Origin: Hypericibacter adhaerens
GTDB lineage: Bacteria > Pseudomonadota > Alphaproteobacteria > Dongiales > Dongiaceae
Direction: 5' to 3'
Assembly: GCF_008728835.1 (NCBI RefSeq)
Contig: NZ_CP042582.1
Location: 1,860,001 to 1,924,000, forward strand
Length of the DNA stretch: 64,000 nt
Part shown: piece after piece, positions 17,151-25,670 of the stretch
Position numbering within the stretch: position 1 is the first letter of the stretch
How the letters are laid out: each line of letters begins with the position of its first letter
Notes under the pieces: model-generated
Databases searched by the model: none
Told to the model about the DNA's origin: nothing
The model's input: only the letters and a program-made list of their open reading frames with translations
Position numbers and translations under genes: made by a program

Positions 17151-18512
17151 TCAGTGAGACCGCGCCACCAGCCGCGCCTTGCCCGAGCTGCCGATGCGCT
17201 CGATCTTGTCCACGGCCTCGATCGTCACCGCCGGCTTGGCGCCCGCCTGGTCGAGCGCCTGCAGCAGGGCTCCGCGCAGCGAGGCCAGGGCCGTCGCCGG
17301 CTCGCCCGCATCCGCACCCAGCACCACCCGGATATGGAGACCGTCGGGCCGCGCCTCGATCTGATATTGGCGCAGGCCCGGATTCAGGAGCAATGGATCG
17401 CGGAAATGGACAGGCGGGATGCGGAGGATGCCGCCATCCTTCGCCGGCAGATCCAGCATCTCCTCGCGCCGGCCCTGGATCGAGGCCAGCCGCCATTGCG
17501 GCCGGCCGCAACGGCAGGGCTCGGTCGCCAGCGCCACCCGGTCGGTGATCTCGTAGCGGATGAGCGGCAGCACCGGATTGAAGAGCGGCGTCACCAGCAT
17601 GCGCTCGCCGACGGTGCCGTTGGGCACGGGTCGATAATTCTCGTCGACGATCTCGACGATCATGAGCTGCTCCAGCAGGTGGATTCCGGCGGCCTCGGGG
17701 CAGTCGGTGCCGATCATGCCGGTCTCGGTCGTGGCGTAGGTGTCGATGATGGGCGCCTTCCAGGCCTCGAAGGCCAGGCGGCGCACCTCCGGCGCCAGCA
17801 TCTCGGACAGCGAGCTGCAGCAGCGCGGCGCGATGGCGAGCCGGCCGGCGAGCTGCTCCAGGGCGAGCTCGCGCAGGATGGAGGGGTAGGTGATGAGCAC
17901 TTCCGGCTGGTAACGGTTGAGCGCCGCCACCAGCTCGGGGATCGGCATGGTGACGTCGAGGGCCGGCGCGTCCGGCCGGGTCTTCCGCAGTTCCAGGAAT
18001 ACCTGGTTGGAGACGTGGATCATCGTGGCGGCGCCGATCCCGACGACCCGCGTCGTCTCGCTCACGCCCATCCGCTGCAGCCAACGCAGCATGTTGGCGA
18101 CGCCGATCATCCGGGTGGTGCGGTCATAGACCATCATGGCGCGCAGGCCACTGAAGCCGCCGCTCGGTACGACATGGTATTTCAAGAGCAGCTCTCGGCC
18201 GGAGCCCTGCTCGCTCAGATGCTTCTCGATCACGGCGCGGCTGAGCATCGGGTCCGTCAGGAGCCGGTCATATTCGGCGACCAGGATGGATTTGGTCAGG
18301 ACCGGAAAGTCCTGAAGCCGCGTGATCCTGCGGCCGAGCTTGGCCGCGATGTCCCGGTAGTAGGGGGATTCCTTCACCGCCTTCTCGACGAAAGCCTTGA
18401 GCCGGCGGCGCTGCAGATCGAGCAACTGCTGGCGCGGCCAGGTCTCTTGCTGGGCGAGCTCCGCCACGAACAGCAAGGTCCCCGGGCGTCGGCTCATCGG
18501 CGGTCTGGGCAT
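17151..18512 (-). CDS. PaaK/CapK-like adenylate-forming ligase
   Basis: The 453-residue protein resembles phenylacetate-CoA ligases and CapK-like adenylate-forming enzymes. Visible motifs are Ser-Pro-Tyr-Tyr-Arg-Asp near the N-terminus, Ser-Gly-Gly-Phe-Ser-Gly as a phosphate-binding-like loop, Tyr-Ala-Thr-Thr-Glu-Thr-Gly near residue 265 and Tyr-Glu-Ile-Thr-Asp-Arg near 330. It should activate an aromatic or other carboxylic acid with ATP. It is the last gene after hmgA and the fumarylacetoacetase gene on the minus strand, 47 bp behind the latter, which points to an aromatic acid, but its substrate cannot be fixed. Confidence 0.7.
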   Translation of the reverse strand: MPRPPMSRRPGTLLFVAELAQQETWPRQQLLDLQRRRLKAFVEKAVKESPYYRDIAAKLGRRITRLQDFPVLTKSILVAEYDRLLTDPMLSRAVIEKHLSEQGSGRELLLKYHVVPSGGFSGLRAMMVYDRTTRMIGVANMLRWLQRMGVSETTRVVGIGAATMIHVSNQVFLELRKTRPDAPALDVTMPIPELVAALNRYQPEVLITYPSILRELALEQLAGRLAIAPRCCSSLSEMLAPEVRRLAFEAWKAPIIDTYATTETGMIGTDCPEAAGIHLLEQLMIVEIVDENYRPVPNGTVGERMLVTPLFNPVLPLIRYEITDRVALATEPCRCGRPQWRLASIQGRREEMLDLPAKDGGILRIPPVHFRDPLLLNPGLRQYQIEARPDGLHIRVVLGADAGEPATALASLRGALLQALDQAGAKPAVTIEAVDKIERIGSSGKARLVARSH

Positions 18513-18559
18513 GGAAAGTCCCCGCCGGCGGAATCCCCCTGGCGCCGGCGCCGCCGACC

Positions 18560-19603
18560 CTAGCAGGATGCGGGGAAGGGGTGTAGGGGCGGCGGATCGC
18601 CCGTCACCGCCTGGTCGATCGCGCCGAAAATGGAATGGCCTGACAAATCCCGCATCTCGATCCGGACCCGGTCGCCGGCGCGCAGGAACGCCGTCCTCGG
18701 CCGGCCTTCCCGGATCGTCTCGACCATGCGCTGCTCGGCGATGCAGGAATAGCCGACCCCGCCTTCCGCGATCGGACGGCCCGGCCCGCCGTCGGATCCG
18801 CGGTTGGACACGGTGCCCGAGCCCAGGATGGTGCCGGCGCGCAGGTTGCGCGTCTTGGCCGCATGCGCGATCAGGGTCGGGAAATCGAAGGTCATGTCGA
18901 GCCCGGCCTCGGCCTTGCCGAAGGGCTCGCCATTGAGATGGACCAGGAGCGGCCGGTCGAGCCTGCCGCCATCCCAGGCCTCGCCCAGCTCGTCGGGCGT
19001 CACCGCGACCGGGGAGAAGGCCGAGGCGGGCTTGGACTGGAAGAAGCCGAAGCCCTTGGCGAGCTCGCCCGGGATCAGGTTGCGCAGAGAGACGTCGTTC
19101 GCCAGCATCACCAGCCGGATCCGCTCACCCGCCTCGGCGGGCGCGCTGCCCATGGCCACATCGTCCAGGATCACGGCGATCTCGGCCTCGAAATCGACGC
19201 CCCAGCCTTCATCGACGGCGGGGATCGGGTCGCGGGGCCCGAGGAACTCGTCCGAGCCGCCCTGATAGATCAGCGGATCGGTCCAGAAGCTTTCCAGCAT
19301 CTCGGCGCCGCGGGCGCGGCGCACCAGCACCACATGGTTCACATAGGCCGAGCCGTCGGCCCATTGATAGGCCCGCGGCAAAGGCGAGGCGCAGCGCATC
19401 GGATCGAAGGCGAAGCTGCCGCTGGCCCGGCCGGCCTCGAGCGCTTGGTACTGGGCTTCGAGCCGTGGGGAAAGGTTTGCCCAGCCGTCGAGTGCCGCCT
19501 GGAGCGTGGGCGCGGCCTCGGCCAGGACCGCGCGCGTCAGGTCGCGGCGGACCAGGACGAGACGCCCGTCGCGGCTCTCGGTCTTGAGGCTTGCCAGCTT
19601 CAT
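18560..19603 (-). CDS. fumarylacetoacetase / fumarylacetoacetate hydrolase family
   Basis: The 347-residue protein shows the FAH fold with metal-binding acidic residues in Val-Asp-Phe-Glu-Ala-Glu-Ile-Ala-Val-Ile-Leu, followed by Asn-Asp-Val-Ser-Leu-Arg-Asn-Leu and Phe-Gln-Ser-Lys-Pro-Ala-Ser-Ala-Phe. The Gly-Ser-Gly-Thr-Val-Ser-Asn-Arg segment is also typical. In the homogentisate route it cleaves fumarylacetoacetate to fumarate and acetoacetate. It starts 13 bp after the hmgA stop, clearly the same transcript. The short form (about 340 residues) is the one usually found in bacteria. Confidence 0.88.
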   Translation of the reverse strand: MKLASLKTESRDGRLVLVRRDLTRAVLAEAAPTLQAALDGWANLSPRLEAQYQALEAGRASGSFAFDPMRCASPLPRAYQWADGSAYVNHVVLVRRARGAEMLESFWTDPLIYQGGSDEFLGPRDPIPAVDEGWGVDFEAEIAVILDDVAMGSAPAEAGERIRLVMLANDVSLRNLIPGELAKGFGFFQSKPASAFSPVAVTPDELGEAWDGGRLDRPLLVHLNGEPFGKAEAGLDMTFDFPTLIAHAAKTRNLRAGTILGSGTVSNRGSDGGPGRPIAEGGVGYSCIAEQRMVETIREGRPRTAFLRAGDRVRIEMRDLSGHSIFGAIDQAVTGDPPPLHPFPASC

Positions 19604-19616
19604 GGATCGCGAGCGT

Positions 19617-20777
19617 TCAGGAACGCGAGGGGCGCCGTGGCGCCGCCACCGGGCCCGGCGACTGCCAGGACCGGGCGTAGGCCTCGAGCTCCGTGGCGGC
19701 CGCGGCCTCGCCCATCTCGAGCGGATCGCGCGCGTCGATCATGACGGCATATTCGTCGGTGCCGGGCTTGCTCTGCTCGTACATGCGCGCGAGCGCCTTG
19801 GGATGGGGCCCGTGCGTGAAGCCGCAGGGATGCCAGGTCACCATGCCCGGCTTGATGTTGTCGCGGCTGAAGAAGTCGCCCGCGTGATAGAAGATGACCT
19901 CGTCATAGTCGTCGTTGTTGTGGAAGAACGGCACCTTGATCGCGCCGGGATCGGTCTCGAAGGGGCGCGGCACGAAGCTGCAGACGACGAAACGATCGCC
20001 GAGGAAGGTGGTGTGGGCCGACGGCGGCAGGTGCTGGCGGTGCGACATCAGCGGCCGGATATCCTTGATGTTGATGCGCACCGGCATCAGGTCGCCGTGC
20101 CAGCCCACCGCGTCCAGCGGGTTGAAGGGATAGGTCACGGTCGAGAGCCGGTTCTGCCGCTTGATTACGACCCGCGTCTCGTGCTCGCCCTGCTGGGCGA
20201 GGAAGGCGCCGTCGATGGCAGGCACGTCGAGCATGGCGGCATCGAAGATCGCATGCTGCCCCACCAGCCCCTTCTCGGGCAGGGTATAGGAGCCGTTGCT
20301 GCATTCGATCAGCAGGAAATCGGCCGCACCGGCGGTCTCGATGCGCCACATGGTCGAGCGCGGCAGCATGAGATAGTCGCCCGCCTCGAGCGATAGATGG
20401 CCATAGTCGCAGAAAAGCTCGGCCTTGCCGCGATGCAGGAACAGGAGCTCGTCGCCGTCGGCATTGCGGACCAGATGATCCATCGAACGGTCGGCGCGCC
20501 ACCAGCGGAGCTTGACCGAGGCGTTGGCCAGGATCGGCGCCGCCTTCCAGGGCGATGCCATGCCGGCGGAAATCTTCTCGAGATCGAAGGCGCGCGGGCG
20601 CAGCGGCCCTTCCCACGAGAGCCAGCCGGTCGGCGGATGCGTGTGATACATCATGGTCGCCGGGCCGAAGAAACCTTCCTTCCCCAGCTCGCGCTCGAAC
20701 GTGCCGTCCGGCAGATCGCAATGCGCCTGACGCGAGGCGCGGCCTTCGATGCGGGGCAGGGCGATGAACTTGCGCAT
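19617..20777 (-). CDS. hmgA: homogentisate 1,2-dioxygenase
   Basis: The 386-residue iron enzyme opens the ring of homogentisate to maleylacetoacetate in tyrosine and phenylalanine breakdown. It has the family segments Met-Tyr-His-Thr-His-Pro-Pro-Thr-Gly-Trp, Phe-His-Asn-Asn-Asp-Asp-Tyr-Asp-Glu and the metal-binding Pro-Cys-Gly-Phe-Thr-His-Gly-Pro-His-Pro. The ATG at 20777 has GGGAGA six bases upstream; an in-frame open stretch to 20831 falls in the promoter. The operator palindrome lies 46 bp upstream. It is the first gene of a three-gene transcript with fumarylacetoacetase and a PaaK-like ligase. Confidence 0.93.
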   Translation of the reverse strand: MRKFIALPRIEGRASRQAHCDLPDGTFERELGKEGFFGPATMMYHTHPPTGWLSWEGPLRPRAFDLEKISAGMASPWKAAPILANASVKLRWWRADRSMDHLVRNADGDELLFLHRGKAELFCDYGHLSLEAGDYLMLPRSTMWRIETAGAADFLLIECSNGSYTLPEKGLVGQHAIFDAAMLDVPAIDGAFLAQQGEHETRVVIKRQNRLSTVTYPFNPLDAVGWHGDLMPVRINIKDIRPLMSHRQHLPPSAHTTFLGDRFVVCSFVPRPFETDPGAIKVPFFHNNDDYDEVIFYHAGDFFSRDNIKPGMVTWHPCGFTHGPHPKALARMYEQSKPGTDEYAVMIDARDPLEMGEAAAATELEAYARSWQSPGPVAAPRRPSRS

Positions 20778-20818
20778 GCGACATCTCCCGACGAAATCGA
20801 CGCCGAAACGATCGGGGC

Positions 20819-20847
20819 AAATTAGTTTCAAATGAAACTATTGTCAA
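20819..20847 (-). promoter_or_regulatory. candidate hmgA promoter
   Basis: On the minus strand TTGACA (20847-20842) and TAATTT (20824-20819) stand 17 bp apart. Transcription would start near 20812, giving a leader of about 35 nt to the hmgA ATG. The spacer contains the palindromic operator described next. Confidence 0.5.
20823..20840. promoter_or_regulatory. palindromic operator of the hmgA operon
   Basis: TAGTTTCA (20823-20830) and TGAAACTA (20833-20840) form a perfect 8-bp inverted repeat with an AA centre. It fills almost the whole spacer between the -35 and -10 boxes of the hmgA promoter, a classic repressor position. The size and symmetry fit a MarR- or TetR-type regulator. No such regulator gene is in the window. 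Confidence 0.65.
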
Positions 20848-21180
20848 GAAGCGACGATGCCAGGCCGGTTCCCGCGATCGCCATGGCGCCGATTCGCGTC
20901 GACCCGAGTCCTGCCACAATTGGCATGCCGGCAGCGCACTGGCATGGCGAGTCGTTCGACCGTCGCGCTCGGGACTCGCCTCGCCATGGAGGGCGAAACG
21001 AAAAAACTGCGTGGCGACGGCATTATTTTGACGCGGCCTTGTTCCGAATCGGCGCGAGACATGTTATGGGCGTGTGAGCCAACGAGGTTTGAGTTGGCGA
21101 TATGGCTTTTGCCATTGAACTTCCGCTCCCGGCGCTTCCTCGCGCGGGCGGCGGAGAGTCCGTAACAACAGGGGATACCC
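20848..21180. other. long intergenic region upstream of the HU gene
   Basis: This 333-bp stretch has no supported gene. It contains an inverted repeat CATGGCGAG (20943-20951) / CTCGCCATG (20980-20988) and a candidate HU promoter: TTGTTC at 21039-21044 and TGTTAT at 21062-21067, spaced 17 bp. From there to the HU ATG the leader would be about 110 nt. A ribosome binding site AGGGGAT lies 4-5 nt before the ATG. Confidence 0.45.
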
Positions 21181-21477
21181 ATGGCTGAGAAAGCTGCAGT
21201 GACCACCATTCCGCTCTCGAAGCTCATCGCAGAGCTCGCAACCCAGCACGACCTGCCGAAGAAGGCCGTCGCCGCGCTGTTCGACGACTTCGTCGGCCTG
21301 ACGGTCAAGAATCTCAAGAAGGGCAACAAGGTCCGTATCACGGGCCTCGGCATCCTCCAGGTTCGCAGGCGCGCCGCCCGCATGGGCCGCAACCCGGCGA
21401 CCGGCGAAGCGATCAAGATCAAGGCGTCGAAGAAGGTCGCCTTCCGCGTCGCGAAGGATCTCAAGGAAGCGATCTGA
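21181..21477 (+). CDS. HU/IHF-family DNA-binding protein
   Basis: The 98-residue protein binds and bends DNA as a dimer and compacts the chromosome. The HU pattern is clear: Leu-Ile-Ala-Glu-Leu-Ala, Lys-Lys-Ala-Val-Ala-Ala-Leu-Phe-Asp-Asp, Val-Arg-Ile-Thr-Gly-Leu-Gly-Ile-Leu, and the DNA-binding arm Ala-Arg-Met-Gly-Arg-Asn-Pro-Ala-Thr-Gly-Glu. The family usually has 90 residues; here about eight extra ones (Ala-Glu-Lys-Ala-Ala-Val-Thr-Thr) precede the first helix. The gene is monocistronic, with long intergenic stretches on both sides, which fits strong separate regulation. Confidence 0.93.
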   Translation: MAEKAAVTTIPLSKLIAELATQHDLPKKAVAALFDDFVGLTVKNLKKGNKVRITGLGILQVRRRAARMGRNPATGEAIKIKASKKVAFRVAKDLKEAI

Positions 21478-21801
21478 TCGCATTCTCGCTGCTGCAGCTT
21501 CGATCGCTCGGCATTCTTTGAGTTGATGACGTCGGCTGCGGTCCTCTTGAGGGCGCTTCATGGCCCCGAGGACCGCAGTCCCGTCGCCGGCGCGAAGCTG
21601 CGGCAGGGGATGACCCGGCGCCCCGCCTTCCTCGGGCGCCGGCTTCGGCCAGCGAAAGAGCCGGCGACAGGGCCGGCGGCGTGGTTTCTGGCCTTCCAGT
21701 TCTTTGCTATATAGCGGGGATCGGCGCCATGCGGCCGTCAGTCGGGTTGCCGGCATGACGGCGCCAGGCGGTCGTTCGGCACGGCAGACCCTGTCCCCTT
21801 C
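21478..21801. other. intergenic region between HU and hutF genes
   Basis: This 324-bp stretch holds no supported gene. CTGCGGTCCTC (21536-21546) pairs perfectly with 21568-21578, giving an 11-bp stem after the HU gene that may end its transcript, though no T-run follows. Near the right end an extended -10 box TGCTATATA (21705-21713) could start hutF transcription, leaving a leader of about 80 nt. No HutC-type palindrome was found here. Confidence 0.45.
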
Positions 21802-23205
21802 ATGAGCATCGTCCATCGACTTTTCGCCGAAAGAGCGCTCCTGCCCGAGGGCTGGGCCCGGGATGTGCTGTTCGAGATCGCGGTCGATGGCAGCCTGGCG
21901 GCGGTGACACCCGATGCAGCGGCCCAACCCGCGGCCCGTCATGTCGTGCGGGCGGCCGGCCCGGTCCTGCCGGGCATGCCCAATCTCCATTCCCACGCCT
22001 TCCAGCGCGCCATGGCGGGACTGACGGAACGCGCGGGGCAGGGCGGTGCTGCCGGCGAGGACAGCTTCTGGACCTGGCGCACCGTCATGTACGGCTTCGT
22101 CGAGAAGCTCTCGCCAGGCCAGGTCGAGGCGATCGCCGGCCAGCTCTATGTCGAGATGATCAAGGCCGGCTATACCGCGGTCGGCGAGTTCCATTATCTG
22201 CATCACGACCAGGAAGGCCGGCCCTATGCCGACCCGGCCGAAATGTCGGAGCGGATATTGGCGGCCGCGACCCATAGCGGGATCGGGATCACCCATCTTC
22301 CGGTGCTCTATGCCCAGGGCGGGTTCGGCGGCCAGCCGCCCAAGCCCGGCCAGCGCCGCTTCCTCCATTCGCTGGACGCCTATCTCGCCCTGATCCAGGA
22401 ACTGACGCGCCGTCATCGTGCCGATCCGCAGGTGCGGATCGGGATCGCGCCGCACAGCCTGCGCGCGGTGACGCCTGAGCTGCTGACCGGTGCCGTGGCC
22501 GGGCTCGATGCGCTCGACGACACCGCGCCGATCCATATCCACATCGCCGAGCAGACGCTCGAGGTCGAGGATTGCATCGCCTGGTCGGGAAGGCGCCCGG
22601 TCGATTGGCTGATGGGCCATCTGCCGGTCGGCCCGCGCTGGTGCCTGGTGCATGCCACGCACATGACCGAGGCGGAGACCCGGGCGTTGGCGATCTCGGG
22701 TGCCGTGGCGGGCCTCTGCCCGACCACGGAGGCCAATCTCGGCGACGGCTTCTTCCCGGCCATCGCCTATCAGCGCCTGGGCGGCCTCTTCGGCATCGGC
22801 TCGGACAGCCATATCTCCGTCAGTCCCGTCGAGGAGCTGCGCTGGCTCGAATATGGCCAGCGGCTCCTCGAGCGCCGGCGCAACCGCCTGACCGGCCGCA
22901 CCGGCTCGGTCGGTGCCGATCTCCACCGCGCGGCCCTCGAAGGCGGGGCGCGCGCCTTGGGACGACCGATCGGCCGGCTGGCGGCGGGCCATCGCGCCGA
23001 CCTGGTGGTGCTCGATGCCGAGCACCCGCTGCTCTATGGCCGCGAGGACGACCGGCTGGTCGACGCGCTCGTCTTCGCCGGCAATGCCAACCCCGTCCGC
23101 GACGTGATGATCGGCGGACGCTGGGTGGTCGAAGCCGGCCATCACGTTGCCGAAGAGGCGATCCTGGCGCGGTTCCGCGGCGCGATCTCCGCGCTGGCGG
23201 CGTGA
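21802..23205 (+). CDS. hutF: formimidoylglutamate deiminase
   Basis: The 467-residue amidohydrolase converts N-formimidoylglutamate to N-formylglutamate and ammonia, feeding HutG. The metal motif is Asn-Leu-His-Ser-His-Ala-Phe-Gln-Arg near residue 62. Further family blocks are Val-Gly-Glu-Phe-His-Tyr-Leu-His-His, Ile-His-Ile-Ala-Glu-Gln, Leu-Val-His-Ala-Thr-His-Met, Cys-Pro-Thr-Thr-Glu-Ala-Asn-Leu-Gly-Asp-Gly and Gly-Ser-Asp-Ser-His. The length is typical. No Shine-Dalgarno sequence is evident before the ATG. It is monocistronic or leads the secreted protein gene 74 bp downstream. Confidence 0.94.
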   Translation: MSIVHRLFAERALLPEGWARDVLFEIAVDGSLAAVTPDAAAQPAARHVVRAAGPVLPGMPNLHSHAFQRAMAGLTERAGQGGAAGEDSFWTWRTVMYGFVEKLSPGQVEAIAGQLYVEMIKAGYTAVGEFHYLHHDQEGRPYADPAEMSERILAAATHSGIGITHLPVLYAQGGFGGQPPKPGQRRFLHSLDAYLALIQELTRRHRADPQVRIGIAPHSLRAVTPELLTGAVAGLDALDDTAPIHIHIAEQTLEVEDCIAWSGRRPVDWLMGHLPVGPRWCLVHATHMTEAETRALAISGAVAGLCPTTEANLGDGFFPAIAYQRLGGLFGIGSDSHISVSPVEELRWLEYGQRLLERRRNRLTGRTGSVGADLHRAALEGGARALGRPIGRLAAGHRADLVVLDAEHPLLYGREDDRLVDALVFAGNANPVRDVMIGGRWVVEAGHHVAEEAILARFRGAISALAA

Positions 23206-23279
23206 CGAGGCGCCGAAGGCCATCTCCACAACCCGATAAGACGCGGCTTCCCGGAACCCAGGAACCAGAGAGGACAATC

Positions 23280-24203
23280 ATGTCGGCCCGCCTGCTTCTG
23301 ACCGCCAGCCTTGCCGGATTGCTGTCGTCGGCCCTGCCGGCCTTGGCCCAAAGCCCGGTCAGCGACAGCGCCGCCTCCGAGATCAAGATCACGGTGAAGG
23401 ACGGGGTGTTCGAGACGGACAGTACCAACCGGCGCTTCACGGTCGTGCAGTACTGGCCGGAGGGCAGCAGCGAGCCGGTCCATGTCCTGATCAAGGAGGA
23501 GATGGCGGCGGTCCTGCGCGACGATTCCGAAGGCCCGGTCAGCGCGAGCGTCACGGTCTCGACCTGGCGCGTCGGCACCGACGGTTCGCGCAAGCCCGGC
23601 CCGGGCTTCAAGCTGACGGGCGATTCCGGCTCCGCGGCCGGGCTCGACGGCAACGACGCCTTCTATCGCGTGGTCGAGTATGGCTGCTGCGGCGCGCTCG
23701 ACCGTTCGACCTTCTTCAGCCTCGAGAGCGGAAAGCCGCTCCTCTCCGTGACGGGGGAACCCGCGACGCTCGAGGTCCCCAATGCCGGCGGGATCATGCG
23801 CGTGGCCGGCATCCTGCCTTTCTGGGCGGCCGACCGCGACGAGACCTTCGCCAAGTTCAAGGATGCGCTCGCCATCGTCACCTATGCGGATCGCACCCAC
23901 ACCTTGCAGCGCGCCCTGCTCAAGGGGCCGGTCGACAAATCCTTCGACGATCTTATCAACGAGGTGATGAGCGAGCCGGTGGTGGGCTTCCGCAAGGCGG
24001 ACGGCAGCGACGCGCCCGACGCGCAGTTCACGCTCTGGAGCGCCGACGGCAAGAAGGACCCCGCCGCCATCACGGATGCGGTCTTCTCGATCGAGTTCAC
24101 GCCCGACTACAAGGTCGAGATCCCGGTTGCCGCCGACAAGCTCGACATCGCCCACGCCACCCTGCCCAAGGGCTTCACGCTGGAGGCGTTGCCGGCGAAC
24201 TGA
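23280..24203 (+). CDS. secreted protein of unknown function
   Basis: The 307-residue protein has a signal peptide (Leu-Leu-Leu-Thr-Ala-Ser-Leu-Ala-Gly-Leu-Leu, cleavage near Ala-Leu-Ala). The mature part is acidic, contains a Cys-Cys pair near residue 136, and has no motif I recognise. It includes several beta-rich stretches. AGAGGA lies a few bases before the ATG. The gene follows hutF on the same strand, and the next gene (DUF1127) is convergent. It is probably periplasmic. Confidence 0.6.
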   Translation: MSARLLLTASLAGLLSSALPALAQSPVSDSAASEIKITVKDGVFETDSTNRRFTVVQYWPEGSSEPVHVLIKEEMAAVLRDDSEGPVSASVTVSTWRVGTDGSRKPGPGFKLTGDSGSAAGLDGNDAFYRVVEYGCCGALDRSTFFSLESGKPLLSVTGEPATLEVPNAGGIMRVAGILPFWAADRDETFAKFKDALAIVTYADRTHTLQRALLKGPVDKSFDDLINEVMSEPVVGFRKADGSDAPDAQFTLWSADGKKDPAAITDAVFSIEFTPDYKVEIPVAADKLDIAHATLPKGFTLEALPAN

Positions 24204-24265
24204 CGGCTGTTGCGAAGCGGCCGGCCCGGCTGGCCCGGGCGGACTTCCTCGCCGGACCCGAGAGG

Positions 24266-24589
24266 CTATCGGTCCTGCCAGTCATCGTTGACCACGCGAC
24301 GGGCGTCCCGGGCCTGTCCCATCGTCCCGAAGCGCTGCTCCCAGAGCAGGCGGTCGACCGCGTCGGCGATCTCGGGGCGTGCGATCCCGATATCGCGCAA
24401 CATCCGCTCGTTCAGCCGCATCAGCTGGTTGATGCTCCGGCGGCGCCGATGGTGCACCAGCAGCCACTGCCAGAAGCGGCCAACGGCGCTTCGCCGGCGC
24501 GACGGGGAGCGGGGTGACCGCAAGCGGGCGCCGCCGCTCCACCCTGTCGCGGGCAGGGGAGCCGAGGCGCGCTGAGCCAGGTTGGACAT
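24266..24589 (-). CDS. DUF1127 domain protein
   Basis: The 107-residue basic protein carries the DUF1127 signature: Arg-Arg-Arg-Ser-Ile-Asn-Gln-Leu-Met-Arg-Leu-Asn-Glu-Arg-Met-Leu-Arg-Asp-Ile-Gly-Ile. Family members are small, Arg-rich alphaproteobacterial proteins, some of which bind RNA or influence phosphate and stress responses. The start at 24589 has AAGGAG six bases upstream; the frame is open to 24604. The N-terminal 45 residues are Ser/Arg/Pro-rich and unusually long for the family. It is divergent from the LysR gene with 124 bp between. Confidence 0.85.
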   Translation of the reverse strand: MSNLAQRASAPLPATGWSGGARLRSPRSPSRRRSAVGRFWQWLLVHHRRRRSINQLMRLNERMLRDIGIARPEIADAVDRLLWEQRFGTMGQARDARRVVNDDWQDR

Positions 24590-24713
24590 GCGAATCTCCT
24601 TCAAATAATCCTATGGCTTGAGAGCCCGGTTACCGCGATTTGAAGCCAGGAAATGGCGAGATACAAACGACTTCGCCTTGACCTATTGATGAGGAATATT
24701 TGAAAATGACGCC

Positions 24714-25670
24714 ATGACCTCGCACCTTCCGGGACTGGGCGGGCTGCGTGGCTTCGAAGCCGCGGCCCGTCATTCCAGCTTCACCAAGGCGGCGGCCGAG
24801 CTGGGCGTCACGCCGGCCGCCGTCAGCCATCTCGTGCGCGAGATCGAGGACCAGCTCGGCGTCAAGCTGTTCTCGCGCTCGAGCCGCGTGGTCCGGCTGA
24901 CGCCGGCCGGAGAAATCCTGCATCAGGCGGCGACGGAGGCGATCCAGAGCGTGAGCCGCGCGGTGGCGCGGCTGCGCGACGCGGCAGGGCGGCAAAGGCT
25001 GATGGTGACGAGCTCGCCATCCTTCGCCGCGAAATGGCTGGTGCCGCGGCTCGACCGGTTCTTGCTGCAGCATCCCGAAACGGATGTGCGGATCGAGGTC
25101 TCGCAGCGGCTGATCGATTTCGCGCGCGAGGACATCGATATCGGCATCCGCTTCGGCGACGGCGTCTATCCGGGCCTGCGCGCGGACCGGCTGTTCCACG
25201 ACACGATGTTCCCGGTCTGCAGTCCGAAGCTGCTCAAGGGCGCGCATCCATTGCGTCATCCGCGCGATCTGCGCCGCTACACCCTGATCCATGTCGATTG
25301 GAACGCGCAGGGCGAGATCTGGCCCAACTGGGAGATGTGGCTGCGGGCGGCCGGCGTGCACAAGGAAGCGGGCGGCGCCCGCGGCATTCACTTCACCCAG
25401 ACCGATCTCGCGATCCAGGCCGCGATCGACGGGCAGGGCGTGGCGCTCGGCGATTCGTCGCTGGTGGCGGACGATCTGGCGAGCGGCCGGCTGGTGCGGC
25501 CCTTCGACCTATCGCTCAAGGGCCCGTCGCACTTCGCCTATTATCTGGTCTGTCCGGCGAGCACCGCGGAGCAGCCGCTGGTCAAGGCCTTTCGCGAATG
25601 GATCCTGGCCGAGGCCGCCTTGATGGCGAATCCCGTGGCACCGAACCGCGCGGGCAAGCGCCCGGTCTAG
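24714..25670 (+). CDS. LysR-family transcriptional regulator, GcvA-like
   Basis: The 318-residue protein has the LysR helix-turn-helix in the first 60 residues (Phe-Glu-Ala-Ala-Ala-Arg-His-Ser-Ser-Phe-Thr-Lys-Ala-Ala, then Thr-Pro-Ala-Ala-Val-Ser-His). A periplasmic-binding-type effector domain follows from about residue 90, with Thr-Ser-Ser-Pro-Ser-Phe-Ala-Ala-Lys-Trp-Leu-Val-Pro-Arg-Leu typical of GcvA-like members. It ends with the stop overlapping that of the HAL-family gene by 4 bp, tail to tail, so it is not divergent from it. The target may be the DUF1127 gene, the HAL-like gene or others; none is proven. Confidence 0.9.
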   Translation: MTSHLPGLGGLRGFEAAARHSSFTKAAAELGVTPAAVSHLVREIEDQLGVKLFSRSSRVVRLTPAGEILHQAATEAIQSVSRAVARLRDAAGRQRLMVTSSPSFAAKWLVPRLDRFLLQHPETDVRIEVSQRLIDFAREDIDIGIRFGDGVYPGLRADRLFHDTMFPVCSPKLLKGAHPLRHPRDLRRYTLIHVDWNAQGEIWPNWEMWLRAAGVHKEAGGARGIHFTQTDLAIQAAIDGQGVALGDSSLVADDLASGRLVRPFDLSLKGPSHFAYYLVCPASTAEQPLVKAFREWILAEAALMANPVAPNRAGKRPV

